From NCBI GenBank assembly GCA_001970855.1, contig LSSN01002359.1:1-15701 (forward strand): 15,701 bases of DNA, in the 5' to 3' direction. Source of the DNA: Smittium culicis. Taxonomy: Eukaryota > Kickxellomycota > Harpellomycetes > Harpellales > Legeriomycetaceae. The notes below the pieces were generated by a model, which saw nothing but the letters and a program-made list of their open reading frames with translations, made no database searches and was not told where the DNA came from. Of the stretch, positions 1 to 10,152 are shown piece after piece. A program made the translations under genes and the position numbers. The stretch's first letter is position 1. The number at the start of each line of letters is the position of its first letter.

Positions 1-237
1 ACTATTGACTATTGACTATTGACTATTGACTATTGACTATTGACTATTGACTATTGACTATTGACTATTGACTATTGACTATTGACTATTGACTATTGAC
101 TATTGACTATTGACTATTGACTATTGACTATTGACTATTGACTATTGACTATTGACTATTGACTATTGACTATTGACTATTGACTATTGACTATTGACTA
201 TTGACTATTGACTATTGACTATTGACTATTGACTATT
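1..237. repeat. Perfect heptamer tandem array (ACTATTG)33+
   Basis: The array has 33 consecutive exact copies of ACTATTG (1-231) followed by a partial ACTATT (232-237). I found no variant unit. It begins at the first base of the window, so the real array is longer or the window starts at a contig end. Neither strand is G-rich, so it does not look like a conventional telomere. Isolated single copies elsewhere (for example near 1299 and 9464) are expected by chance in AT-rich DNA. The complete homogeneity points to recent expansion. Confidence 0.97.
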
Positions 238-3200
238 TTACAGGATATTAAACTTTTCAAATTTACTGCTAAAAACCGTTAATGAAAAAGAAAAGAAAAG
301 AAAAATGAATATGTATTTTCATAAATAATAAATTCTTTTTATTTTAGGTTAGGCTTTATTAATATCATTTTTAAAATCAAAAATAAATATTACTTTAAAT
401 TAAAAGTCTTTATAATTAAATTAAAACGCAACGTAATTAAATTAAGATATACTTATACTCAGCAAGTTTGGTTAAACCTACAGTGGCGCTAATTCTTGTA
501 AAGTGTAATGAGCTTGAGTTTTTTCAAAGTTATTTATTAGATCTATATTGAATATATATAAAAAAATATTTGCGAAGAAAAAGAGCTAAAAAGAAATTGA
601 TAATCTTAGAATTTCAATGGTAAGAACCTATGAATAAATATATGTTTTTAAAATTATTTGTTTATGAAACCAAACTCAATGGTTAATCTAATGCATGTGA
701 GACTTACAGATGTGACTGAAATTCAAGATTAGATACCTTTTTCATACCTAGTATTATAAGGCATACTGGCTGAAATATTCTGCGGAATCTTATTCAAGTG
801 ACCCTCCTTGTAGACTGTACCCGTAGTATATTGAGTGCGTGTGAGTAAACTTTTTATAATTATATCGCAGTTATAATTTTTTTAAGGAGAAAAGGAGGAT
901 GAATAATAACTATTCCACTGAATTAAGGGATTCCTAGGCCTTTTTGAGGGATTTTTAAGGTTTATTGAAATTTTTTTTTTTTTGGAAAACTCTCTCTGAA
1001 AGATGTGTGGCACTAAAGGTAGTATCCTGGCAAATAAATAGTAAATGAAAGAAATGAAGTAAAAAAAATTAAAATAATTTTGTCAAAGACGAAGAAAGTA
1101 TAGTTGGTACTTAGGGAATTTATCTAAAATAAATATTAATCTCGAGTCACTTATTGAGGGCTCATAAGACTTTATTTGAGCATAGTAAATGATTCAAAAA
1201 ATGTGTGTATAATGGGTGTGTTATAAATTTTCTATTAATCAAAAATATATTGGTTTATTCCAAGATGATTCCCTGGAATAATTCAAAAAAGGTCAACTAC
1301 TATTGACCTGAGAAAAAAATATTATGGTGATTCTGGGACTCATATCTTTGATTCTAACAAAATATATTTCGGAATTTTATTTCCTTTCTTCATCTTTTCT
1401 TATTTATTTTTAGATTTTTTCTTCTTTTTTTTTTGCTGGGTTACTTATTGCCTTGATAATTTTCTTAGATTAATATATTTTATTTTAATGCTTTCATCTC
1501 AAAAATATATTGCATTTCTAGACTCTTATCAAATTTCAGCGTTTCAGATAGGCTTATTTTTCGGAACCTAAATTTCGATAAATTTTATTATAAATCACGA
1601 ATTATGAATTCATATGATTTATTGCTAGTTTTTCCCAATTATATATATTAAGAGCCTATTGATTTTTTTTTATAAACAGTAGGATCTGCAGTTAATTTTT
1701 TAACTTTATTTATAAATTTGTGCTATAAGGTTCTTTTAAATTTCAACTTTATTTGAATAGATTTAAGGAAGCAAAAAAAATATAATAAGTTAATATAAAA
1801 ATATATAATAAAAAAATTTCACCCTCTTTTAGTATTTTTGTAATGTATTTTATAGTTTTTTATTAATGTTTTTTGCTTTTCTTATTTTCTTATTGTTTTA
1901 TTTTTATGACAGAATATCCCTATAGATGTAAATATAGATATTCTATTTATACCTGCAAATTGCACCTTATATTTATTGATAATTTATTAATAGTTTTAAA
2001 ATTTTTATTGGGAAATATTAATATCAAACTCATTTCTACTAATTGTATGCATACAAGATATGTTTATAACATATTACTAATTATTATAAATTTTTTATAT
2101 TAATACAACAGATTCAGTATTTTTCCATCCATTTTTTTAAACTCTTTTGATTTCATCAAAAAAAATTTTTCAAAACTTTTTTTTTAATTTTTCTGAGAAA
2201 TTTCAACTTTATTTAGAATTTAATTTTAATTTAAAAAAATGCGTATCTTCAACGTGTATTATATTTTAAATAATACATAATTTTTTAATTCCGCTCCACT
2301 TTAATACAATTTTGATATCTTTTGGAAATTATTATATTAGATATCTAATAATAGTTTTTTATCTAAGATTAATTATTTCACTGTTAAATTTTAAGAGATA
2401 TATTAAGTATGCTTCAGAACTTTAATATTTATATACTCCCTATATTATTTTAAACTTCAGAATTTTTGGGAAACCTCAAGAAACTAATGCTGTTATTCCA
2501 ATTTTATATTATGAATTAACATTCATCGCTAGATTGACTGTTTCTATGAATTTTATAGCTTTTTTCTCAAATTTTTTTTTTTTTGCTTATACAATTTCTT
2601 TTCTCGCTCTAAAATTAAATTTAAAAAACAACATTATTTTTTTAGTGTAATTTTTGAATTATGACTGAATCTCAAAAGGCTGAATCAGATTATTCTGTAT
2701 TTTATCTTTAATATAGCTTAAAATTCATAAATATTATACCTAGTTATAATGATATAGCATATATATAAGTTGCTTTAATTTAAATCCGTGTAATATCTTG
2801 GTCATCTCCATAATTTAAAAAAAATTATAATTATTAGCACTTTTAATAGCTTTTTAATATGATCTTATGCGGCTTTTTCAGGATAATTTTTTGTTTTCTG
2901 ATACGAACTTGTTCATCAAATGTTGATGTGTATTGGAACTAAAACTATTAGTTTCCCTCTCTAAAATACATTTTTATCGCTAATAATTGTATAAATAAAA
3001 TTCTTATCACGCTATGTATTTATATCCTGTATAAGTGTAGCTAATATTATTGGTCTTATTTTAAGAATATTCGAATTAAAAGAGCAAAAATTTCTCAAAT
3101 TTTTATTAAATAAGACAAAATATTGATACAATTCTAAATTATATCATTTCTATTTAAATTACATTCTATAATTATAAATATTTAATCAAATTATGCTCAA

Positions 3201-5370
3201 ATAATTTTAAAAATGACAAAAAAAAGTCAATAAAATTCTGAAAATTATGCCATGAGCTAGAAAAATATTCTATTAACACTTCACTTATTTTAACATTAAA
3301 AGGTAAATAATTAATTTAGAGTATTATTTTATATTTATTTTCAAGTCAACTAACTCGATAATGAAAATTGTAATACAGGCTAATATTTTTTTTCAAAATA
3401 CTAAAAATCAATTTAATTAAACTTTATAATCTGGAAAAAAAAACTTTATCAAATTTTAAAAATTAAATAAAAATATTAATAATAATAATTTTATAACATT
3501 TCTGTGCGTTGTAACCACTATAAAATAATTATATATTATTCGTGACGAGAAAGAGAATAAATACTCAGCTTGAATCAAAAATAGTTGAAATATAAAAAAA
3601 TATTACAATAGAGGGAATCCAAAAAAATTTTTAGAAACTAATCAATTATATTATAGATATTAAATAGTCAAAAATTCGTAATTTACGCGGAGAAATCGTA
3701 GTCCTGAATTTAAATGAGAAAATCTCTAAAAAGCTAAATTTATTATGATTTCACGTGCTTAAGACGATCCTTATCTTTTTATAGTTCAACTGAAGATAAA
3801 AGCTATGAAAACTCTGAGAAAAATATTATTTCTAATCCTTTTATTATATCAATGAGTTAATGGATATCACTGAAGATTGATATAGGATGTTAGATTGTGT
3901 ATTCAATTATATGATTAAATTTAAAATATTTAAAGGCTTGTACACCCAAAAAACGTATCTATATTTTAATTGTGAAATTTTGTTTAATAATTTACTCAGT
4001 ATTTATCCAACCAATTCTTACCACAAAAAAAAAATTCGAGGATACTAATCTACTGAAAAGGACATAAACTTTGCAGCTTATAAGAGATTTTTCACAAATC
4101 AAAGTGAAATAGATTATAAACTTCGAAATTTAAAAGATTTTTTTAACATTAACCAAATAGATAAGAGCACTATTCATCAATATTAGACCTGGCCTCATAT
4201 AATTTATATTATAACAATATTTAATTGCGTTGGGTTGAAATTGTTTAAACTAGAAGATTAAATTAAAATATATTTGAAAAAATATTATTTTAAGGTAATA
4301 GAATTGGGGAATAAAAGTATTATCAATTCCTTCATAATAATATTCAGAAGTCTTTAATGATACAGAAAAATGAAAAAATCATGTTTCAGCGTTATAATTT
4401 ATTAATTAATTCAAAAATATACTCGATTATATTTATAAATGAATTAAATAAAATAAATATATATACATTTAAATAAATATTTTGTGGAACCTCAAAATAA
4501 AATTTAAAAAAAAATTTCTTAAAACATACCATCTATGCTTTCTAAAATTGTTTATTTTTGGTTGGATTCGGATTATTTTCATTATTTTTGTTAATTTTAA
4601 ATATAAAATCAAAAATTTTAGATTAATTTCGCGTTGAGTAAAAAAAATCACATTTCTATTTTGGGAATACTTTCATATATATTATTTCTCAAAAAAAATA
4701 ATGCCTAAACTAAACAACTAAATATAAACATTAAAATTAACATATAAGATAATTATTTTATTAATTATGCACTATATTCAATTGGTAAATAGTATAATAA
4801 GCTACAAATCTATTCTGATTATTTGAAGAGTGCTTTAAATTTCTTTTTTTCGTTAAATTGGTCTTATATAAAACATTAAATAGTAATATAAACATATATT
4901 ATAAATTTTCAAAAATAAATAATAGTCAATATATAAAATCCTATAATTAAACAGAAATAATGGAATTAAAAATATATACTATACATTCAAGAACATAATA
5001 CAGCTTGTTTTATATAAATTCGCAATTTAATATAATTTATTTCTTATTAATTATATTTTTCCAAAATATTAAAGATTTTTAAAAATTCACTATTATACTT
5101 CACAAAGTCATATTAAGTGTTTCGTCTATTGGATAATATATATGAAAAATTATAAGCTAATAAAATAAGTTCAGTTAAATGAAAAAAATCTTTTTTTTAA
5201 AATTTATAAATAGGTAATGTATGTTTATGGCATATCCTCATCAATTTTTTTTTGCTAATTAACTCTACCGGGTAAAATATTTTAAAAATTAAATTTTCTT
5301 TTAAATGTCTTATCTAAAACTTCTTTTATTCTGACAATATTGATCAATAAGAAATCGATCAGGTACCTAT
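238..5370. other. AT-rich gene-poor stretch, no supported gene
   Basis: About 5.1 kb of very AT-rich DNA with many A and T homopolymer runs and stops in all frames. The longest open stretches (for example 1873-2103 on +, 4469-4651 on -) encode only Ile/Leu/Phe/Lys/Asn/Tyr-rich peptides typical of random AT-rich DNA. They contain no recognisable motif. I saw no tRNA, rRNA, long repeat or splice-linked exon series. Short open segments such as 4049-4183 (+) and 729-882 (-) are within what chance would give in this much sequence. Confidence 0.7.
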
Positions 5371-5500
5371 TAGCTAATTCCAGGTCAAATAGTTGGCCGA
5401 AAGGGCTAGGGGACTCGATCCGAAAGAAGGAGCGCATCTACAAACCAGAAGAACCCTAAGTAACTATAAATATTGATTTGAACGATTTTACTGTCTATAC

Positions 5501-5518
5501 AGAGCTTCAATAAGCTCT
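5501..5518 (+). other. Perfect 7-bp hairpin in the retroelement leader
   Basis: AGAGCTT (5501-5507) and AAGCTCT (5512-5518) form a perfect stem around a 4-nt CAAT loop, 88 bases before the Gag-like start at 5607. No T-run follows, so it is not a terminator. It may be a leader-RNA structure of the element or chance. Confidence 0.35.
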
Positions 5519-5606
5519 TCATTCAATCAATTAAAACTTCTTTTGCTTTCTGCTGATATAAAAACAAAGAAAAGATTCAATAAATTCTTGATAGAAAATT
5601 ATTTTA

Positions 5607-6031
5607 ATGATTTATGTTCCACCGCAACTAAACAATTCTATATCTGCAATATTGAATGATATAGAAACTACCCTGAACGGGATTCAAGTCACCTTAGCCC
5701 AGGCTACACGTCCGATCGATTACTACGTACACCGCAGGATCCAGAAAACACTAGTAATAGCTACTGACTACCAGAAATAGTCATTTCCAAAAACAATAGA
5801 GAATTTACACAGATAATACTGCTCAGACTTCTAAAGAAAATGAAACTGCCTGGTTTACCGCATCAGTTAATTGAATCGGAAAATAAACCTCTGATGGACG
5901 TGGAAAAGCTGAATAATCTAATTTCCAGAAAGAAGCCTGAAAATTGTTTCAGAATCGAAAAGCTTTTCGATAGAGCCATAGTATTTGTGCCCAAAACGGC
6001 AACTGCAGAAATTTTGCTAAGTATTAAGTAG
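5607..6031 (+). pseudogene. Gag-like remnant of the retroelement
   Basis: The first piece starts with ATG at 5607 and runs 57 codons to TAG at 5778-5780. Its second half contains the segment ATRPIDYYVH, which resembles a conserved block I associate with Gag-like proteins of fungal DIRS-type elements. The next recognisable piece (5840-6031) is in another frame. It has LPGLPHQLIESENKPLMD followed by NLISRKKPEN, and resembles the (K)LPG...KPL-D...ALI-x-KKP stretch near the end of those proteins. So at least one stop and one frameshift break the gene. The function would be RNA packaging into particles, and this copy cannot make the full protein. Recognition rests on motif memory, not an alignment. 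Confidence 0.55.
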
Positions 6032-6128
6032 CAGAAACTGTACGTACATCCCATAATAATAATAAATACCTGCATAAATCTAATTTTCTTGGAGGGAGCG
6101 TACGGGGAAAGATTTCTCAGTAGACTTG

Positions 6129-7130
6129 CCAATAGGGTATCCAGCTGTGGGGCGCCTTTCAATGTTTCGATCTGCTTGTACCAAACTGAAGAGCTGTTAT
6201 TGGGTCCGAATCATTTTTGAGAAGGCGTTTCAGACCCCAAATATAAAACTAGAATCAAACAACAAGAAGTGCTAGAGGTACGAGAAGAACCAAAAAAGTA
6301 TTTTTGAGAAGAACCACTTGTATGAACGAAAGCCATCCAAGAATTATCCACCTCTCAAAAATTACCTGGATTTTTCGATGAGGAAACCGCAAAGCCCCAT
6401 AAAAGAAATTCTTTTGGTACTGCCTCTGTTGATGAATTATAAGATATGAAAAAAAGAGGAAAATCAGCCCAAAGGTCTACTGGATACTAAAGGACAAATT
6501 TTCGGCGCTCCTGGAAAAGAAATCTAGATAGGAGGTCATAAATCGATATTTGGGAATCTACATATACCTCTTTATCATCCCAAAGTAGATACTGGGACAA
6601 AGACCAGTCCTGAACCTGAGGAAATTTAATTTTCTTATATAAAACATCAATTAAAAAATTGAAAAGCTGAATTCGATACTCTGGGTGGCTCTGAGGAAAG
6701 ATTAAATGGTTTCTCTGGAAATATATAATACATTAATGCATAAATGATTCGTTTGATGTACAAAAATTATCTATATTCTGTTGGAACATCAAATCTTAGC
6801 ATTTCCATGTGCTCCTGTTTAGACTTTCACTAAATACACTCGCTTTGACCTAGGTTCTAAGAACATTATTGAATTTAGCGGAATAACAGGTTATGCGAGT
6901 CTCGGCGTACCTAGACGACCTGTTAATTTAAGAGAGTTCAGGGTGGTACGCAACACGAAAAAAAGCAGAATTTATTCCAAACATTTCTAACTGCGGTATA
7001 AACCATCAAGATAAATATCCGAAAATACAGAATCATGAAATCGCGCATTTAGGAATTCAGAAATACGCGAGGAATATGGATATAAAAGCTTCCAGCTCCA
7101 AGGTAAGAGATTATGCCAGGAGAACAGGAA
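6129..7130 (+). pseudogene. Reverse transcriptase (Pol) remnant, multiply frameshifted
   Basis: Several RT landmarks are legible in order. VGRLSMFRSACTKL followed by WVRIIFEKAFQTP (frame of 6129) matches the pre-RT segment of DIRS-type Pol. GQRPVLNLRKFN (6595-6630) is RT motif 2. LAFP...CAPV-stop-TFTK (near 6795-6835) matches the palm PFG...AP-x-FTK block with the middle lost. AYLDDLLI (6905-6928) is the catalytic YxDD box with both aspartates present. HLGIQKYARNMDIK (7046-7087) matches the LGF...T..M region after the palm. The motifs fall in different frames (6595 is in frame 1, 6908 in frame 2), and a TAA follows the YLDD box at 6929. The gene is therefore inactive. Downstream sequence to about 7560 is where RNase H should lie, but I see no convincing motif there. 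Confidence 0.8.
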
Positions 7131-7779
7131 ACTATTGAATACAAGCCATATCTCTTCCAAGGGTCTGAAGAGCATCATATGGAAAGTACAAATAATTTCA
7201 TGACTTTCCTCATTGGACGCGAAATTTCCCAAAGCTCATATAGATAAAGAAAATTGCACTATCAGCAGTGAAATCCTGAACGGCTACATAAATAAAGACA
7301 ATACTTGAAATTCATAGTCTAGAATTATGGAAGGTGAAATAACCAAATGAAATATGCAATATTTACTTTCAAAAACTCCAAAGCTGGATATATTTACATG
7401 ATCCAGTTAAAATTAGTTGAGAGTCTTAGTTCGTTCAAAAAATTATCTAGGGATACTAAGACCACAGTAGGCACTGAGGCGCATAAATTTTAAATATCTA
7501 TAGCAGATATAATAGTGACAAGTCTCAAAAAGATAATATGGCAGTCAGTATATACATTTTCCCAAAATTCAAGAGCCCTCAAGTATAATTGAAAATTTCG
7601 AGACACTAAAATTGCAAGGCTTCTTGAATTCGTTGAACAGATTTGGAAATATTTCCTGCTAAAAATCACACGCCTTTAGATAACTGATATAATATCAGCT
7701 CTGAATACGACCAATATACCGAGCATTATATTACTTCAAATATTTTGATCAATATTAGATAAAACCGATGAAGTTATCA

Positions 7780-8440
7780 ATTTCCCAATCAATTCTACTT
7801 CTAGCGACAACAATAATTCCCGTATCAAAAAGCCAAAAATCGCAGTTATCAGAGTATAACCACTGCAGTTTGATGTCCTCGCGGATCAGCGCTGTGTCCA
7901 TCAAGATCAAAGTTTGTCAGACCTTGAAATAGACATTTTCATTTCAAACGAACTATGTATCAAGCAAAAATCCAGATACTATCATATCCAAAAACACTAT
8001 CTATATTCTAGAGTCTGCATTAAAATCACCTCCGCAATATCAGCATAAAAATTTCTCAACTGCCCTGCGAAATATACCAAGAAAGATATTTAAAGTTAAC
8101 CACAATTCGGGCTTAAATAACAGCCCTTCTGATGCTTTTTGATAATTTGACGCACTATAAAGCGCTCAGCTTAATAAAGAATTTTTTTTTCTGCTCTAGA
8201 CGACGCCTCGGTTACATCAATATTAAGGCATTCAATCAAAATAAATATTGTATAAATACTGTTTCGCGAATTAGTGAATTCAATCCAGCTCTCCTAAAAA
8301 AATATAACCGCGAATCAATGCAGTCTACTAGATGTTATAAGATTCCTAAGAATACCTGGAATACATCACACAGATGACTATAAGGTGGTAATTGCTCAAG
8401 GAATATTAAATTTAGCAATTTTAGCTGCAAAGGAGGAGCG
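7780..8440 (+). pseudogene. Possible tyrosine recombinase remnant (weak)
   Basis: After the RT and a poorly conserved stretch, 7785-7830 reads QSILLLATTIIPVSKS. This is reminiscent of the LLALTT-x2-RP-x-SD block that opens the catalytic domain of DIRS-type tyrosine recombinases, with the arginine replaced. What follows is open for short stretches only, in shifting frames, and I could not place the HxxR or final Tyr motifs. The call depends mainly on its position 3' of the RT, where DIRS elements carry this gene. If the element were another class, this would be decayed integrase or unrelated sequence. Confidence 0.25.
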
Positions 8441-8629
8441 TAAGTAACTTTCAATAATTTTCACTTGCCAAATCAGTAGACACACATATCAAATTTTATG
8501 CCCAGTTTAAACATACGAGGTTTATAAACAAATAATAGCTCATACTCGATTCCCGAGTCTGCATGTAAACATCAGTTCAATTATAGTTAATAAACTATTA
8601 AGATAAATAAAGAAACATTCTAAGCCCTT

Positions 8630-8770
8630 CACGGTAGAAAGCATAACCCGCTATATACACTTTCTTTCGGGACTCATAAGGTGCCCGCCGAACACCCTAA
8701 TACATAAGGCACGCGCGATAGGGGAAACTCTTGTATCATCTGCAGGAGTTTTGGCTGACGATATTTTCAC
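8630..8770. repeat. GC-richer tail of the element, possible terminal region
   Basis: A markedly GC-richer segment with two short related units: CATAAGGTGCCCGCC near 8680 and CATAAGGCACGCGCG near 8704. CTTTCTTTCGGGACTC (around 8660-8675) resembles the reverse complement of the leader near 5415-5435, where CTTCTTTCGGATCGAGTCCCC can be read on the minus strand, with gaps. That would fit the inverted termini of DIRS elements, but the match is imperfect and judged by eye. Confidence 0.25.
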
Positions 8771-9610
8771 GCACGAATTCTAGTCAAATTATTCTATGTT
8801 TGAATCTTGTTATAGACTCACTAGAAGCTCCACTAGCAACCTAACTGAGTCTATTTTTCCTCTGTAATAACTTACAATGTCTCCTCTCTGAAATAAAATG
8901 TTATATTGTTCAAGCTATCTAATACGAAGATAATTTGTATTATTTGAGGAAAAGATAAATTTCAAGTCCCGCCCGCTCTCTATCACTTTACCTTTGCTGA
9001 AAGATGATAAGGATATCACATAGTAGTACTTTACAATTTATTTATAAAAAAAATTTTTAGTAATTTTACTGCACTTGTTTTTATTGCTTGTAATTTTTCG
9101 TACATTATTATCCAACAAGATGGTGACACTTATTATGTCCATTCCCCTGATAGAATACATATTGGTCTTGACTTTAAAGAGCTCGATCAATAATTAAAAT
9201 TATATATCAAAATTTTTTCCGCACTATTTTATCTTTTTAATATTTATAAAAACAAAATTTCAAGACAAAAAAAGTGAATTAATAATTTTTAATATGCTTT
9301 CATCTAAATTTTGAATAATTTTCGATTATCGAATGGAATAAAAAAAGATTTAGAGTAAGGTTAACAGCACAATTTTTTTTTTTCAAAAGCGTATATGAAA
9401 AAAACGCTGCGAGAAGCGGAAAATTTTTTAGCTTGTAAATTATAATTGAAAGGTTAATTAATTGACTATTGATTTTATCTCGATTTAATATAATACTATC
9501 TTTTATTTTGAGCTAAAATTTAAAATTAAATTAAATTAGATGTGGCGAGTAGGTAAAAATTTATAGAGCAATATCCACACCTCTAAAGATCCTCATAGCT
9601 AAATATTTTG
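8771..9610. other. Intergenic stretch with a possible gene fragment
   Basis: Mostly AT-rich and without a supported gene. Two short segments have less AT-driven composition. 8940-9023 (+) reads F-E-E-K-I-N-F-K-S-R-P-L-S-I-T-L-P and on to LLKDDKDIT-stop. 9062-9193 is described separately. I see no RNA gene, and 9194-9610 shows nothing beyond T and A runs. Confidence 0.5.
9062..9193 (+). pseudogene. Exon-like open segment, unrecognised
   Basis: A 43-codon open segment ending in TAA at 9191-9193, directly preceded by a good acceptor-like TTTTTAG (ending at 9060). Its last part reads QQDGDTYYVHSPDR and then IHIGLDFKELDQ, rich in Asp, Gly, His and Pro. That is unlike the Lys/Asn/Ile/Phe peptides that random AT-rich DNA gives here. 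There is no in-frame ATG and no upstream exon I could join with a plausible donor. It could be a terminal exon of a broken gene or a captured fragment. I do not recognise the protein. Confidence 0.2.
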
Positions 9611-9706
9611 GTATTATTTAGTATTATTTAGTATTATTTAGTATTATTTAGTATTATTTAGTATTATTTAGTATTATTTAGTATTATTTAGTATTATTTA
9701 GTATTA
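9611..9706. repeat. Decamer tandem repeat (GTATTATTTA)9
   Basis: Nine exact copies of GTATTATTTA (9611-9700) plus the partial unit GTATTA (9701-9706), preceded by a degenerate copy ending TATTTTG. It is a short AT-rich minisatellite in the intergenic region about 0.85 kb upstream of the large gene. Confidence 0.95.
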
Positions 9707-10034
9707 ATTGGAATTTTTTGCTGTAGAAATGTGCACAAGATTGCTGCCAATACGACCAACTGCCTATATTTTCTATCTAGCTTCATATGAAATGAATTAT
9801 ATAATTATTATTAAATTATAAGCGAGTTTATCTAATTTTCAATTAGATGTACTTCATAAAATATGCAAATTGGCCAATGATACTCACAAGTCCTTATCTT
9901 TAATTATTGCGTTACTGATTTGTTAACAAATTCGGTAAAGGATGCCCAAGTAATATGAAAAAAATGTTACACTTCTAAAACTAGACCTATACCATAGATG
10001 CTTTTTGAATTTAGGTAAGAGTAGATGAAGCTGC

Positions 10035-10080
10035 TAACTCAAATGGTTAAAGGCATGGGTTTTGAGGGTTTGTGCGAATA
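10035..10080 (+). other. tRNA-like pol III promoter remnant (possible SINE head)
   Basis: TAACTCAAATGG (10035-10046) agrees with the A-box consensus TRGYNNARNNGG at all but about two positions. It continues TTAAAGGCATGGGTTTTGAGG, like a tRNA D-arm and anticodon stem. GTGCGAATA (10072-10080) matches the B-box GTTCGAATC at seven of nine positions. The A-to-B spacing (37 bases) is normal for a tRNA. No acceptor stem closes around it, so it is not a working tRNA. It reads as a decayed tRNA pseudogene or the head of a SINE. Confidence 0.3.
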
Positions 10081-10132
10081 GGTTTGGTGTAGAGCTTACG
10101 CAGATTCTTCTTAACCATTAAGTGGTAGTGAC

Positions 10133-10152
10133 AGCGTAGCTGAGCTTACGCT
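10133..10152. repeat. Small hairpin and 50-bp-spaced direct repeat
   Basis: AGCGTA (10133-10138) and TACGCT (10147-10152) are inverted repeats. GAGCTTACGC occurs at 10092-10101 and again at 10142-10151, exactly 50 bases apart. Both lie just 3' of the tRNA-like segment, so they may belong to the body of the same small element. Confidence 0.4.

Larger units (their letters stand above)
5390..8770 (+). mobile_element. Decayed DIRS-like (tyrosine-recombinase type) retrotransposon
   Basis: A block of clearly less AT-rich DNA inside AT-rich surroundings carries, in order on the + strand, Gag-like, reverse-transcriptase and possibly recombinase remnants. The Pol pieces resemble the DIRS/Ngaro class: a (G)GRL-x2-F-x2-A...WV-x2-I segment just before the RT, RPVLNLRK, an eroded AFP...CAP-x-TFTK block, YLDDLL, and HLG...RNMDIK. 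The reading frame changes several times and in-frame stops are frequent, so the copy is dead. No long terminal repeats are visible. The edges are approximate, set by the change in base composition (a leader near 5390, a GC-richer tail to about 8770). Class assignment is by motif resemblance, so a related order of retroelement remains possible. Confidence 0.72.

Noticed and set aside
1..237. Heptamer array as a telomere
   Set aside because: Neither ACTATTG nor its complement is G-rich or close to TTAGGG-type units, and only one edge is visible. It was kept as a simple tandem repeat.
729..882. Open minus-strand segment of about 51 codons with protein-like composition (TRTQYTTGTVYKEGH)
   Set aside because: It has no start, no splice partners and no recognised family. 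Open runs of this length are expected several times in 5 kb on two strands.
1873..2103. 76-codon + strand open frame
   Set aside because: Composition is Ile/Leu/Tyr/Asn/Phe with no motif, inside homopolymer-rich AT DNA. It is what random sequence of this base content gives.
4049..4183. Open 45-codon + segment (KDINFAAYKRFFTNQ)
   Set aside because: It has no ATG and no recognised motif, and its composition follows the local AT bias. It is consistent with chance.
5863..6162. 99-codon minus-strand open frame
   Set aside because: It overlaps the Gag-like segment and the pre-RT GRL motif on the opposite strand, which have recognisable family features. It is an antisense shadow.
6987..7232. 81-codon open frame on the minus strand
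   Set aside because: It lies antisense to the RT remnant, whose motif HLGIQKYARNMDIK is on the + strand here. It is a shadow.
9611..9706. Decamer array as a CRISPR-like repeat
   Set aside because: The units are contiguous with no spacers, and the gene context is eukaryotic.
10035..10080. Functional tRNA gene
   Set aside because: A- and B-box-like motifs are present, but no acceptor stem or proper anticodon and T arms can be folded around them.
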